The notes under the pieces: model-generated
What the model saw: the letters and a program-made list of their open reading frames with translations, nothing else
The model's database searches: none
What the model was told of the DNA's origin: nothing
Part shown: positions 33,840 to 45,764 of the stretch, piece after piece
Position numbering within the stretch: the first letter of the stretch is position 1
Layout of the letters: the number at the start of each line of letters is the position of its first letter
Made by a program: the position numbers and the translations under genes
From: Phytophthora sp. 'mugwort'
Lineage: Eukaryota; Oomycota; Peronosporomycetes; Peronosporales; Peronosporaceae
NCBI GenBank assembly: GCA_033558025.1
Contig: JAUCEF010000007.1
Span: 6,138,001 to 6,202,000 of the forward strand
Direction: 5' to 3'
Length of the DNA: 64,000 nt

Positions 33840-36800
33840 ATGTTAGGTGTCGCCCGACCCTGGTTTCCTTCCTCGTCATCGAAGCATCCCTTTGCGCCCC
33901 AGATTAAGTCGAACGTCGCCCCTCCTTTACCTCGTATCTCGATCCGGCTCGATCGCTCCCTCTTTTCAGAACCGGGGCCGCCTTTCTCATCGATCTGGCC
34001 ATTCTTTAGGGATCTGATATTCTTGGTTGACGCTTCTCCACAAGTGCCCCCTGTCCGAAGTCGTTGCCGTACAGCGGCCATACTCCGGTTACACATCTTA
34101 ATCTCGCCCCAACAAGCCATCTACTCTCAATTCTACCACTCCGAAGCCTCTGACAGAGGCCGATCGCCGCCCGCTTCTCCCCACAGCGTTACGCCCCGTC
34201 GTTCTGCCGCCTCGCATGCTCTCGTTGACTCGACAACTCAAGTCATGACACGTCAGGTGGCCTACCTGGAAGATGGTCTCTGTCGTACGCGAGGTACTCG
34301 TGACGATCTTCTGCGAGATTGCATGCACCAGGATCGTGTCACAGCCAAGCTGTCTGACGATCCGCGTGCCTTGGAGCAATTCCGACACGACCAAGGTGAT
34401 GAGATCCGGAGACTCCGGGCTGAGAAAGATAACGATCTCTAGCCCAGGGAGATCAGTCGATCGTTCGTCATCTCCGCGATCAGCTTCGTCAGCAGGACGC
34501 TGAGATCCAAGACGTGGAGGGTCGTCTCTCCAGTGTTCACGCAAGATCTCTCCGAAGCTGATTCTCGCCGAGACGAACTTGCATATCGTCTGAGCTCCAC
34601 GAGGAAGACGTCGACGACTTACGCGACCGGATCATCACTCAGGAGAGAGAACTGGACGAGAATCGTGTCGATCTCGACTTTTACCGCGTTAGCCTGAACT
34701 CCACTCGAGCTGCTCTGGACCAAGCGACAGCGGAAAGCCCCCGATCGGGCGCCGATGGGACTCAGTCAGCTCGGCTTGGCGTGGAACTGGACGAAGCTTT
34801 AGCAAATGTGACGCGACTGGAGAACCGACTCCGCCAAACCCAGATCAGGCTCGATCGAGCCGTTTCTTCCGCTTCGATAGCCGGTCCGGCATCCACGAGT
34901 CGATCGTCCGGCACCTCTACTGCTGACGAGCTCGTCCGCGAGCATGATCGACTTCGCGCGGAGCGGAATCGGCTCCAACTCGATCGAGATCACCTTCAAG
35001 CTGAGGTCGATACCCTCCGACGTGGCCAACCTCCTTTACAATCTGATCTCGCAGCCGCGATCCGTGGTCGGGACACAGCTGCAACGGAATCTGCTGACGC
35101 CCGCAAGTATCATGATCTTCTGTCTGTCGAGTTAGCTGAGTCGTACCTAACTCTCCTTTGACAATTCAGAGATGCTGGTGTGGAGCTGGGTATATATCGG
35201 CGGACCCTTCGTGCGCTGGATCGAAGGTCAGGGTCTCCTCCGGGTTATCCAACACCTCCCATGGTCGATCGGCGATCACGGCCGTGATTTTTGGACCAGT
35301 AATCAAGTTGTCCAGATAGTCGGTACCGGCCCTGGGGGCGCGGACGCTTCGCACGCGCCACGGGAACAGCCAGCCAGAAGGGATCGGGAGCCGGACGGTC
35401 GAAGTGCGCCATATTATGGCGGTTACCTGAAGCTGACTCAAAGTCATCGCCGGCCACGGAGCAGTCTCGGCCTGAGTAAGAGCACGAGGCTAACCGTATC
35501 CAGGCAGTGAGATCGAGGCTGGGAATAGCGGTGGGACTAATGGCCGCCGAGGCGATCCAGGAGAGGTAACCCAAGGACTTCCGACATCGGATCCAGCGGA
35601 ACCTTCATATTCAGAAGGAGAAGCAGGCGGACTTGGGGAACTAGGCCCACCTTGAACAGCAGATCCCATTGCGAGCAGCCGCGGGATTGCCGCGATTAGC
35701 GTGTCCGGGACTCGCCGATTGACGAGCCGCTGGTGTCTCGTCAGATTCCTGTAGAGAGCCCTAGGGGGTGCCAGGGGATCGACTATCTGGATCGGTTGAG
35801 ACGCAACGCCGCCCGGGAGTGTGCCGGATCGGCGACGAGCTTCAGAACGAGATTGGGACAAAGCAGCCAACGCTGATCATCGCTGTTCTCCTCTTCCTCT
35901 CGTCTTCTTCACCTTCCCCCGATTCCGGCAGTCCGGCTGACGGGGGAGCCTCCGTACGGGACGCAACTAAGCCTTGTTCGCCGTCGATCCCCGGACCATC
36001 GTCGTCGATCTCTGGCTGAGGCTCGGATCCGGCTAGCGGAGCGACTCTCGCCGAGGCCGAGCTGCCTGGACCTTGCGTCCGGGCAGTCAGAACTACCGGG
36101 CAGCCAGGAGCAGGAACGGATCGACTACGCAACGGACGCCTAGGCGGAGAGCCAGGTGGAGAAGGGGAAGTCGATCGGCTGCGTTCCCGCTTACCAGATT
36201 GAGGGGGACCAGATCACTAGGGCTCACTAGCACTACCACTTCGGCTAGACGCTCGGGGACCAGATTGACGCCCGTGCCGATTTCGTCTTGGGACTGACGT
36301 AGCCGGTGATAAGCGGTCTGAAGATCTGCGATCTGGTTTCCTGCCGCTCCGTCGCAGATCAAATACCACTTCTCGCCCAGATCGCGGATTATTATCTCGC
36401 TATCGAGCGACGACATCTCCAAGCTTATTGGGAGACGACTCATTATCTCCCGATCACCGCTGAACAACGTCGTGACCCAGTGGTGGAGCAGTACCATCAT
36501 GGTCGTCGTCAGAGGCGGATCCGAGCGGGCGACAGCTGGAGAGAGTTGCTCCGTTCATTTTCTCTGATGGTGCGTGAGTGGTGGGCTGATCTGGATCTAT
36601 TACTCGATCCTTTCTTCCTTCACCTCCCGACCACAACGGACGATGGGACTTGGTATCCAGGTCCGGCATCCCGGGCAGCCAACCTTGCTGACCCCGATCT
36701 TCACCGAGCTGAACCTGGTGACCTTTTGGAGGCCCTACGTGAAGCTCACACCGCCGATCCTAGCGCAACCAATTTCGTGATCGGCCTATGGAACATCCGG

Positions 36801-36884
36801 TGTACCGGATTGGTCGACTTCGGAACAAGTTCGACCCTTGATTCGGTTGGTTCTACAGTTGACTCTGGTCTTCCATCCCCATAA
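33840..36884 (+). pseudogene. Coiled-coil ORF convergent to gypsy pol
   Basis: Decayed but clearly coding on the + strand. A long heptad-rich, charged stretch runs from about 34240 (LEDGLCRTRGTRDDLLRD) through 34470-34540 (RHLRDQLRQQDAEIQDVEGR). It continues through 34600-34740 (DDLRDRIITQERELDENRVDL) to the intact 34781-35161 frame (EALANVTRLENRLRQTQIRLD, REHDRLRAERNRLQLDRDHL). After a broken middle, 36306-36884 is open again, with LLAQIADYYLAIERRHLQAYW and a W-rich LMVREWWADLDLLLDPF part. It may be a Gag-like or accessory protein. It points towards the pol genes, opposite to pol's own direction, and shares their GATC bias. Confidence 0.55.
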
Positions 36885-37176
36885 TTTCGCGTGAAGCCGC
36901 CGTTCGTGAGTAGATCTCCCTGCATTCATCTTAGACAGTCTTCGTTTCATCCATACTTACTTCCTTCTACTGCTTGGCGTCTTCATGCATCGTTCTACTT
37001 CGTCTGGAGCTTACCTGATCCGGATTTCCTTCTTCCGTTTCTTGACATTTCATGCAGATTTACATGCATAACGTCGCATACATCACCCGTTTCCTCCGAT
37101 CTATGGCCTTCCCATAGATCCTTCTTCCGATCCGTCATCGCGGTGACCAACTCGCCGCGATCCCCTCGATCTCACA

Positions 37177-37806
37177 TTACCCATGGGACTGCATCACACC
37201 GAAACGATTCCGCTTATCCTGTCCCCGAAGGAAATCGTAAAGGAGTGCTCCGCAGTTGCGATCGGCTTCGTCTACCCAGCTGGAATCTGCATATCCCTTC
37301 CAATGTCCCAGAAATTCCCGATAGATCCGTCCATACCGAGTTCTTCTACCTGTTCTCAGATCAGTTATTTTCTCGACTTCGTATTCGTCTGCCTCTAGAT
37401 CCGGCGTCGAGCTATCTTCGGGCAACAGAGTTTCATCAACATCCAGTCGATCCGAGACTGATACAGTCAACTCGATCTGTGGCCGATCTGGGAATTCCTT
37501 GACCAACTTCAGCTTGGACACATGTACAATAGGGAAGAGCCGATACTCCGTTCCGGCCACCACGAGGCGCAGTGAGTATTCGTTGATCTTCTCCGCAGCT
37601 CGGAACGGACCATGCCACAGATGTGCTAGCTTACGCGCATATCCTTCCTTCACGCGATCCAGATACAGCCAAACTTGAGATCCGGCTTTGATCTGATGTG
37701 GATCGGCCCCTTCATTATGTCGGTGCGATCTGAGATCGCCTCCCTCAACTTGACATTGACTTGTTTCCCTGCCGTAGTGTAATAACGCTGTATCTGATAC
37801 CTCCAT
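37177..37806 (-). pseudogene. Gypsy integrase C-terminus and chromodomain
   Basis: The minus-strand frame starts after the integrase core. GSQVWLYLDRVKEGYARKLA and HLWHGPFRAAEKINEYSLRL form the GPY/F-type integrase C-terminal module, followed by FPIVHVSKLKLV. A chromodomain then reads YEVEKITDLRTGRR with the aromatic REFLGHWKGY and SSWV. Chromodomains in chromoviruses are thought to steer integration to marked heterochromatin. This piece is uninterrupted over about 200 codons. Confidence 0.85.
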
Positions 37807-38541
37807 CTCCTAGGATCTCGATCTCGGGATGAGTACTGCCTAAAGGTATCGTGGCTTCCAACGTCGATCTGGGGTCCCATCCGTGTACTAGGTAGAATGG
37901 TGTATCCTCTCGCACTCGATCTTGGGCCGTGTTTATCGCAAACGTCAGTTGCTCGGCGTACTCATCCCAATCCTGCTGGTTGAGATCTTGAACATATATT
38001 TTCAAGGCTCGAGTAATGGTCTGTACCATCCGTTCTGCTGTTCCGTTTGCTTGTGGTCGATACGCCATCGTCGTCCTCTGTCGCTGTTCGAGGATCTTGT
38101 TAAACGCTCAGAAGAAGGCAGACATGAATCCGGGTTCTCGATCATGGCGGATCGCCTCGCTAGCACCAATCTCCGGAAAACACACTCTTCCTACGACTCG
38201 GCGATCGTCTGGGCCATTCTAGACGCATTTGCCTTCGCGATCACATATCCTGTGAACAGATCTACCCAGATCAGTAGTTCAGTGTTGCCCTTGAACGACC
38301 TCGGTAGCGAGGGTATGTGATCCACTGCAATGATATGAAAAGAATATGTCGCCTGGAGGTTCCCAGGCGATTCTCCTCTGATCGTGGGGTGACCCTTTCC
38401 AGTTTCGCAGTCTACAGATTCACCCACATATCTCGGCATATTGCGATATAAACCTCTCCAGTGGAAATGATCCCTGATCCGCTGATATGTACGGCCAATC
38501 CCTTGATGCCCACTTTCAACGCCCGCATGATAGTGATGCAA
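37745..38541 (-). pseudogene. Gypsy integrase core
   Basis: In order on the minus strand: the zinc-binding H-H-C-C part (HHYHAGVESGHQGIGRTY, with a Cys pair later), the first catalytic Asp in AVDHIPSLP, WVDLFTGYVIA, and the catalytic Glu in NGTAERMVQTI (about 38045). The core is split over two frames with stops between 38068 and 38190. Confidence 0.8.
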
Positions 38542-39985
38542 GATATCAAGGTGGGGGTCTCGGGCGCGACCAGTCTCATCAATCCGTCCCGATCTACTTC
38601 CGATCCCTTGTTAGGCGGACAGAAGAACAGCAGATCAATGTCGTCGACGTCATAGTTCGACGCTATTTTGCCACACAGTCTAGCCTGATCTTGTGTGAGA
38701 TCGGTCGCATCCCTGTCAGATAGTTCTTCAAACTTGCTATCCACACTTCCTCGTCTTGGGCCTGTCAGATATGATCGACACGGAGATCTCTCACAAACCT
38801 CATCGAAAACTGTCGGTCGGTGCACGGATCGGGTAGCTACTGGCGAGATCCGCGCCACGGTGCCCTCCGATCTGATCATTAAAATCTCATCCAAACGATG
38901 CAGCGTGACCAGATCCTGGTACTCCTCCACCTCGTTGATGATAACTCCTTGCTGCCGCTGTAGCGCAGTGCTGGCTAAACTGTCCGCACTAGCATTCCAG
39001 TCGCGGTTCACGTGTAACAGTTCGTGGTCTGGCAAGACCTTGAGCCGATCCAAGGCCTTCTGCCTCAACAGCGTCAATGCGGGTGCCTTACAATCGATCT
39101 CGCCTCGTACTTATCTGATCACCAGACTTGAATCACCGCAAATCTCCAAATGTCCCTGCATCATTCCTTCCAACAATTCAAAATATAGCAAGCGTCCATT
39201 GTACTCTGCCTCGTTTACAGTCAGATCCGCGGCATAGCCGGATCCGGCCTGCAACACCGTCCAATCAGGTAACTGACACAAAATCGCACTATAGGCTCCG
39301 TCGCCTCGTTTTACTCGTGCAGATCCGTCAAAACTCACCACAAACAGCTCTTCGTCCGCGCCTATTACTGGAATCGGTGTTTGGAACTGACGGTGTGGCT
39401 CTTTCCTGGGTGCGATCACGATCAAAGCCTCGTCCACCTTGGACCGAGGTGTAATGCTGGCGGTGATCGCCCCCAAGATCTCATCTTCTCCCTTGGTACA
39501 CTTCTCGATCTCGAGCGTCCATAGCAACAGGAGTGCAGCCCATTGACCTAATCGTCCCTGGAGACCCGGTGATCTGAAGAGCCATGCGAGTCTCGTGTGT
39601 CTGGTCAGGATCCGGATCTGTCGTCCAACCAACATGTTGTAGTTCAGATCTAAGATCCGCAACGAGGCCAACACTTCCTTCTTTACCACATTGTAGTTAA
39701 GTTCATTAGAAACTTCAACGTACGACTCGCGAACTTCACTGGGTGGTACACGCGATCGTGATTTTGCATCAGAGCGGCCGAGATCGCCCACTCAATGGCA
39801 TAAACAACTACCACAGGTTGACGTACTGGATCGAAATGACGCAAGATCGGAGTAGCGGCGATCTTCTCTTTCAGTTTGTTAAAAGATCTGGACGCCCGAA
39901 TCCACTTCTCGTCTGCTGCACTCAGGACTGTCTTCGGTTGATCGGGTAGAAGATTGCCGGATCTGTCTGGATCTGGAACGTCCAA
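38412..39985 (-). pseudogene. Gypsy RNase H and connection, two parts
   Basis: The first part (39985-39683) has FNKLKEKIAATPILRHFDP and VVVVYAIEWAISAAL, the RT-type RNase H (RT_RNaseH) segment. The second (39791-39111) has EVLASLRILDLNYNMLVGR and LTRHTRLAWLFRSP, and then a second, cellular-type RNase H fold beginning VVSFDGSARVKRGDGAYSA with VNEAEYNG and ICGDSSLVI. It continues into 39077-38412 (LRQKALDRLKVLPDHELL, HVNRDWNASADSLAS). An extra RNase H domain of this kind is known from some plant and oomycete gypsy lineages. Confidence 0.75.
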
Positions 39986-41278
39986 ATCGAGATTGGGGAA
40001 ATTTCACCGAGAGCCTGATGGAGATCTTGTCGCTTCCTCAGCTCGTTAAAATCCACTTCACGCAGCTCATACAAGACGGCTGCATAAATTGCGTAGTCTT
40101 CAATGAATCGGCTATAATAATTCAAACTGCCTAGGAACGATTGCATCGATCGGAGCGATTCCGGGAAAGGCAAGTCCGTTAACCCCTTTACGTCCTTCGA
40201 ATGTGCCTCCAGGCCTTCGATCGACATTTGATGGCCTAGGTAATCCACCTTTCTTAATCATCAGAAACGCTTGACGACACTGATCGACAAGTTCCATCTG
40301 TCACAGGCATCCAGTTGGCGTTCCACCCGATCGCATACTTGATCCCAAGTTCCGGCAGTGATTAAGATGCCGTCGATATAATCTACGTCCTAAAACTGAA
40401 GGTTTGCCGGGACCTTCGGGTTCTCCTGCGTCAAACACATCCATACGTCGCCATGTAGGTTCGGATTTCCAGATCTTCATGAATCCATACAAAGCGTTGT
40501 CCACCAGCCGTTGATAAATCTGCGGCGCGTTCTTGATTCCGAACGGCATCCTATTCCACTCGAATAACCTAAAAAAGGTGATCAAGGCCGAGATCGCGCA
40601 AGCTCGATCGGTCATCGGGACCACCCAAAATCCACTCGCCATGTCTAATGAACAATACATAGCACTTTGTCCAGATCTTCCAACAGATCATTAATCAGTA
40701 GCATCGGGTAGACGATTAGTCGTGTCAGATCGTTCACCAACCGGTAGCGATGTACAGCCGTATATCCACTCCGTCCTTCTTAATGATGATCACAAGAGAT
40801 GCCCATGGAGAAATCGAATGTTGAATGATCTTGGCTGTTAACAGTTTCTTGATCAGATCCGATACCTTATCCCTGAAGCGCGGCGCCACCTTCGTACTCG
40901 CTGCGTCACGGGTTACGCACCACCTACATCGATATCGCATACAACGCCCCTTGCGGCCGGAGGCAGCGCGTTGTCTTTGCCGATCAGGAGGTATCGTCTC
41001 TTCCAGATCAACTGTCGAAGTCGATCGATCACTTCAGGGGAGTTATATGTTGGATCTCCCACCCGAATATCCTCGATCGTCACTTCTTCCGTCGTAGCAA
41101 TCTTGACTTCGGGCAGCACCGCTAACTCTCTGTTCACGTCTTCCGCCTTCATCTCCCCTCCTTCATGATGGTAGCTCAAATCGTTTCCAGTCGGGTCATC
41201 ATCTTCACGGCGATCAGGATTAGTAGACTGGGGCGCCGATTCGAGGCCCGACCTGAACTTGCTCGTCGTCCCGAACAC
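39922..41278 (-). pseudogene. Gypsy reverse transcriptase and upstream linker
   Basis: A linker (41278-40913) includes IWKRRYLLIGKDNALPPAA. It is followed by KLLTAKIIQHSISPWASLVIIIKKDGVDIRL (about 40850-40750), YCSLDMASGFWVVPMTDRA (40660) and FEWNRMPFGIKNAPQIYQRL. Then come the part where the YIDD box is expected (near 40400, damaged) and DYLGHQMSIEGLEAH with SLRSMQSFLGSLNYYSRFI (40248-40100). At least four frame changes occur. Protease upstream of 41278 is not recognisable. Confidence 0.8.
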
Positions 41279-41642
41279 CAGAACGCAGAGGGTCTGGATC
41301 GAGCAACTGGGGCGAAATGGCTGCCCTTGCGTGCAAGAATGAAAGTGTCAAGATCGACGGCGCTTGTTGCATGGATCTTTCTTGTGAACGGTCGCGAGGT
41401 GCACGTTCGTGATTGTCCATCGAAAGGTCGCGCAGGGTTGCAGCGGATACAAATTGAGAAGGAGGATGAACAGATTGTCTATTTACATTTTCATGTGCAA
41501 GATATCTGGCTTTTGCGCCAGGTGATAAGAGCCGGTGACTTTCGCTCCGGTGGCTTTGCATGGCTAGATCCCGCTCTCAGTGGGATCTCTCTTGGTTCCT
41601 GTTGGACAAATACGAGGCAGGGGTGAAGCCTCGCTCCCTGCA

Positions 41643-43872
41643 TTTTTTTTCGGGGCGCCGATGGTCTCGTTTCGAGATCGCTCGGATTTGTCGGATTGCG
41701 GCATCCCAAAAGGTATTCTCGCTGCCCTGCTCGGATCAGCTGACCCCTCGATATACTACGTCGTTCTTTGTCATCCACAAATGGGTTTGGCATATTGTAT
41801 TACTCTCCACACTCTGTTCCATTCTTCCTTGAAGTCGTCTTCGTCCGGTCCTCCGGGACGAAGATGCCCTCGGCATAGGTGGCGGTCGCTGGCTCGCCCA
41901 CTACTTTTTTAACTCTGGAGGTCTCTCTGGAGGCCATCCCTTCCTCGTCGCGAGACAAATTTGATCCAGCACGCTGCTGCACATGAACATTCCCAGAGCA
42001 GGTGAGTTGTTGTTTCGGTCTGTCCAGCACATTTGCTAAGCTTCGGACATTCTCTGTTTCCGGTCTGTTGCTGTTGAACAAGTTGAGCTGGTGTCGCCAC
42101 CCGATAGCTTACCCACACTCGAAACTTGGTTAGCCCGTTGTCGTGGCTCCAGGCTTGCTTCGGGGTTTGATCCAGGACTGCGTGGCCACTCGTCCGTCTC
42201 TGCTCTCAGCTCTAGCCGTCGAAGTTGTTCGTCTAGACTGCTTGCGATGTCTCGCTTGTATCGCTGGAATGGTTGCTTCTTCAATGCCCGGCTAATCTGT
42301 TGATTCAGCACCTTTTCGGATATGCCCTATGGGAATCTGTGAATCTCCGAATTTGCCTCGAATACAACAGTCTCATCGTCATTTATACTCTCGGCTTCCC
42401 CCGACCCCGATTCCACGCGCTTCCAGTTGATGCCATTTTCAGCTTGTCCGAACTAGACCTCCAGATTGTATTCTTACTTGTTGTTTCTAGTTGGGGTTCC
42501 CAGGATTTGCCCATTTGATAGTTTTCACATTAGTAAGCGTTATATTCTCCCGTCGATTGCTGGAGCTTCAACAGGGGCTTTGCGTTCAACTCGCCTCCTA
42601 TCGGAATTGTTGGCGCTGCTAAATTGTTGGCGCTGCTAAGAGCACCGCTGTCGCCCACCTGCGCAGTTCCTTCTCGGTATGATCGTCCTCCCGATGTCCC
42701 GGGAAGCGCAAGATGTACTCCCCAGGTTCAGTTCTCTGAACGCGGAAGTCAGCCATCTAGACGTCCGGGATTCTGTTGTAACTGATGCTGTTCAGCATTC
42801 GTCCGTGGTCGTCCCAAATCGACGGGTTATTACTCAATCGAAAAGTCGCCCAGAAGTTGTCTATTTTCGATCTTCTCTCTTCTTGATTTCACTTGTTCGT
42901 AGAAAGTGGTCGAGCACAGGTATGATCCATTCGCTGCCTACCCACCAACTACTCGATGCTTCATCCGCTGATGCTGCTTCTTAAGCAATCCGTTTACTCG
43001 ACCGCCGATGCTGATCCGCTGTTAGCGCCAACTACTCGCCGAGCTGTTGTTCCAATCGCGCTCAGCGGTTCGGCTTGTCGCTTTGGTTTTTCGCGTGGCG
43101 TTATGCTCTCCCTGTTTTGCTCGGTTGCCGATGTCGATGTCCCCCTGAAGATCCATACCCGCCATGCCGCGAAGTACACATCTGACCTCTGCGTCAGCCA
43201 TTTGTATGGCACGCTTGGTTTGCTGTGTTTTGATGGCAATTTCAACTGACACTAGTCCTAGCCCTCCGGCCTGCTTTGGAGCTACGAGCAACGCGATTCA
43301 GCTTGCGTCTGCAGACTGCCGAGTCTGTGGCTCTATGCCAGATATAGCTCGAATTTCTTTCTCCGCCCACAGGGGCATTTCAAACGCTGCCGCTGTGAAC
43401 AATATCGATGGTAGCACAATTGTGTTCAATATCAGCGCTCGGTTCTCCACACTGATCGATATCTTTGTCACCTTGAGTAGCCGCCGCCGAACTTTTTGAA
43501 TTCGGGCAACCCAATTATGGTTTTCTATCGCTCATGTCCCTACTGCATATCCTAGGTATCGAATAGTGTCTGGTTCCTGCAGTACAGAAAGCCCGTGAAT
43601 TGCTTCACTTTGATGGCCTTATTCAGAAAAATCAGCTTGCTCTTTGCAGGTTGAACGTGAAAGCTTGATAGTTTCCCGAACAGCTGTACCATCCATCGCT
43701 CGGGATACTCGGAGTGCCAGAAAAATTGTCGAGTCATCGACGAACGAGCAGCGGATACAAATGGGGGGGGAGTGAATACGACTCCCGTTGCGCAAGTACA
43801 ACAGGATCGTCCAACGGCATGGGGGTACGTCCGGCCGAAGGATCTCTCTGTTTGTAGCTGCTGAACACGTCG
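41643..43872 (-). pseudogene. 5'-truncated LINE, RT 3' half and zinc-finger tail
   Basis: Minus strand. It enters in the middle of RT (LLYLRNGSRIHSPP). The catalytic box is SFVDDSTIF at about 43745-43720, followed by QPAKSKLIFLN and RYLGYAVGT. A long connection reads LILNTIVLPSILF, with GGLGLVSVEIAIKTQQ at about 43260. A zf-RVT-type Cys/His motif (TTTHLLWECSCAAACW) lies at about 42020-41970. An 8-T run at 41643-41650 on the + strand may be the remains of a poly(A) tail. The upstream RT half and endonuclease are absent. Frameshifts are frequent. Confidence 0.65.
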
Positions 43873-44085
43873 TTGCCACTGCAGGCGCTGGCGCGTGATC
43901 GCGGCTGAGCGCGCGATCAGAACATCCTCATGCACTATCATGAAGAGCAGCATTGCGCTCGCAGCTGTAGGGCGGGACTCTATCTCGTCGTCGGAGATAT
44001 TGCTGGTGTTCATGTCGAGAGTATAGCGATCGCGGTAGTGACCTTTCAGAGACCAGCTCACACGTGCTCTAACGCAACCTAACAC
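43873..44085 (-). pseudogene. N-terminal fragment, possibly Harbinger-like transposase
   Basis: The frame starting at 44085 contains MNTSNISDDEIESR and HEDVLIARSAAITRQRLQWQRRVQQLQTE before it meets the LINE junction near 43870. The Ser/Asp-rich start and following helix resemble, from memory, the N terminus of oomycete DDE-type (Harbinger-like) transposases. No catalytic part remains. Confidence 0.3.
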
Positions 44086-44182
44086 GTGGCTCTCTCTTTA
44101 TCTTTGCCGCTGCACTTAACCCAAACCGTCTTCGCCTGTTTGGTTGATACCGTCTGCCGAGGTAAATACTCAAAGAACACTG

Positions 44183-44853
44183 CTACAGTATGTACAAAGT
44201 CACAAAGTGTTGGTGTAGTCCTGCGAAATAGACAACATCAGTGATCTTACCGGTTTGGTCAGCGTTGTACAAGTTACTGATCTCGTGTTCAACTATCGCA
44301 GCTCGTACTTCCTCACAGAACTTTGCTTTGGCAGCTTCTGCGTCCTCCAGTCTAGTTTGCCCCTGACGCGTGCGGGCTCGGATTGACAGCTTGTGTCTCT
44401 TCATGAACCGGCGCCTCCACGAATGAGATGCCGTAAAGATGTCGCGTGAGAGACCTTCGTCATCCGCCATTTCGAGGGCTTTGAACCGTAGCATTTGAGA
44501 TGAAACTGGGCACCCCTCCTTGCGCATCGAATTAATCCACAAAAAATAGCATCTTCCGCATCACCTGATAGAATCGTCGCCTGTCCACTAAACCGGAGAT
44601 TCTTGAGATGACTCTTGCCGTCCTTGCAGATCGCTTTAATGAGCTCTTCCTGCTTTTTCCACTTGGAAATCTGCTTCTGTTTGCGCGTCTTACTGCTGCC
44701 TGCGCAGCCCAGGTAAAAGTGAAAGATGGTTTCACTCACAGAGTGGCCAGCAGCCAAATACTGTAGTAGCTCCAGCTTATGTGCGTAGCCGACAGCGATT
44801 CGAGAGTAACGCTTCGGTTTTCTGCCGGTTCCTTTCGTGCGAGGTCTGCCCAT
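44183..44853 (-). pseudogene. pogo/Tc5-type transposase N-terminal fragment
   Basis: Two overlapping minus-strand frames. The first starts at 44853 with a basic MGRPRTKGTGRKPKRYS and an HTH region, and includes SKWKKQEELIKAICKDG. The second reads QMLRFKALEMADDEGLS and FTASHSWRRRFMKRHKLSIRARTRQGQ, a CENP-B/Tc5-type DNA-binding part. It ends with ISNLYNADQTG, the first catalytic Asp of a DDE_1 domain. The rest of the catalytic domain is missing. Confidence 0.7.
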
Positions 44854-45452
44854 AGCGTGATTTCAGCAATGACCGCATATGTGGCGCAGCACAGCCTAAG
44901 TTTAGCTCCATGTAATGGTTTTTTTTTTTATCTATCTGTATAAAATAAATTGATGTGATTGGTCGTAATTAATATTCGCCCAGGACAAAACTTCGCTTAG
45001 AACAGGAACGATGCGGTACATGTCCATGTACTGTACCGGCGATTTACAAATGCTGACGCCGCCGTAAGCTTCGATACATGTACGACGGAGCAAGCGTGGC
45101 TTGTTTTCAGCACTACATACGTGTACATGTGTACATGTAATGCGGAGCCCACAAAACACAAACCAAAAGTTGCCCATGTATTGGGCTAAACGTCGTCCAA
45201 TTTCGCTAGTTTTTCGACCGTACGTATTAATGCATTGCATGGATACTGTGCCGCGCCTCCTCTCCTGATCGGATCTCCCGCTTACTCTGAACCTTGCCGT
45301 ATCGATGCCTTCTCCGCCGCGATGATTGACCTGCCGCTAAAATAGGCACTCGGACCATTAGGGGTGTCAGAATTGACAAAAGTCCGAAAAAATCGCTGCG
45401 GTTTCGCCCCGAAATGGCATGTGATTTTCGGGCAAATGCCATGTAATTTCGA

Positions 45453-45480
45453 AATCACCCACCTTTGGAGGTGGGTGATT
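45453..45480. repeat. Perfect 12-bp hairpin
   Basis: AATCACCCACCT, loop TTGG, then the exact inverse. It lies about 90 bp inside the left end of the 801-bp TIR element. Confidence 0.85.
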
Positions 45481-45573
45481 CGCGAAATAGCACCTGCTAT
45501 TTGCCGCCAATATCCCATACGGCAAACGGCAACCTTCAACCTTCGAGGCGAAGAAGCTTCTTTGACGCCTCCG

Positions 45574-45633
45574 TCGCTGCCAGGCTGCCACCATCGCTGC
45601 CAGGCTGCCACCATCGCTACCTGGCTGTGACCA
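45574..45633 (+). repeat. 20-bp tandem repeat, three copies
   Basis: The unit TCGCTGCCAGGCTGCCACCA occurs twice exactly (45574-45593, 45594-45613) and a third time with changes (45614-45633). Confidence 0.85.
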
Positions 45634-45764
45634 CGTTACCCGCAACGTGACCCAGAACCACCACTCACAGCTGAAGCTGTGCGCTTCCTCGTTAGGCTCG
45701 CTCGCTCTCTCAAACGGTCCGCATCCAGCGTTTCCTTTGTATTTTCCAAGCTACTGTTGTTCGC

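Larger units (their letters stand above)
32689..41640 (-). mobile_element. GATC-rich Ty3/gypsy chromovirus-like block
   Basis: About 9 kb with one base composition, strikingly rich in GATC. The minus strand carries pol from about 41280 down to 37177 (RT, RNase H, integrase, chromodomain). Further down lies a region with a separate coding frame on the opposite strand (33840-36884), and then the putative LTR. The high-coordinate end has no LTR and abuts a LINE near 41643-41650, so the 5' end is lost. All frames carry stops. It could be one element with convergent ORFs, or two related elements joined in opposite orientation. Confidence 0.7.

Noticed and set aside
36891..37502. 203-codon + frame near the chromodomain
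   Set aside because: It is the shadow of the well-supported minus-strand integrase/chromodomain frame.
45453..45633. CRISPR-like or bacterial terminator structure
   Set aside because: The hairpin and short tandem repeat lie in a eukaryotic TIR element; there is no spacer pattern and no bacterial context.
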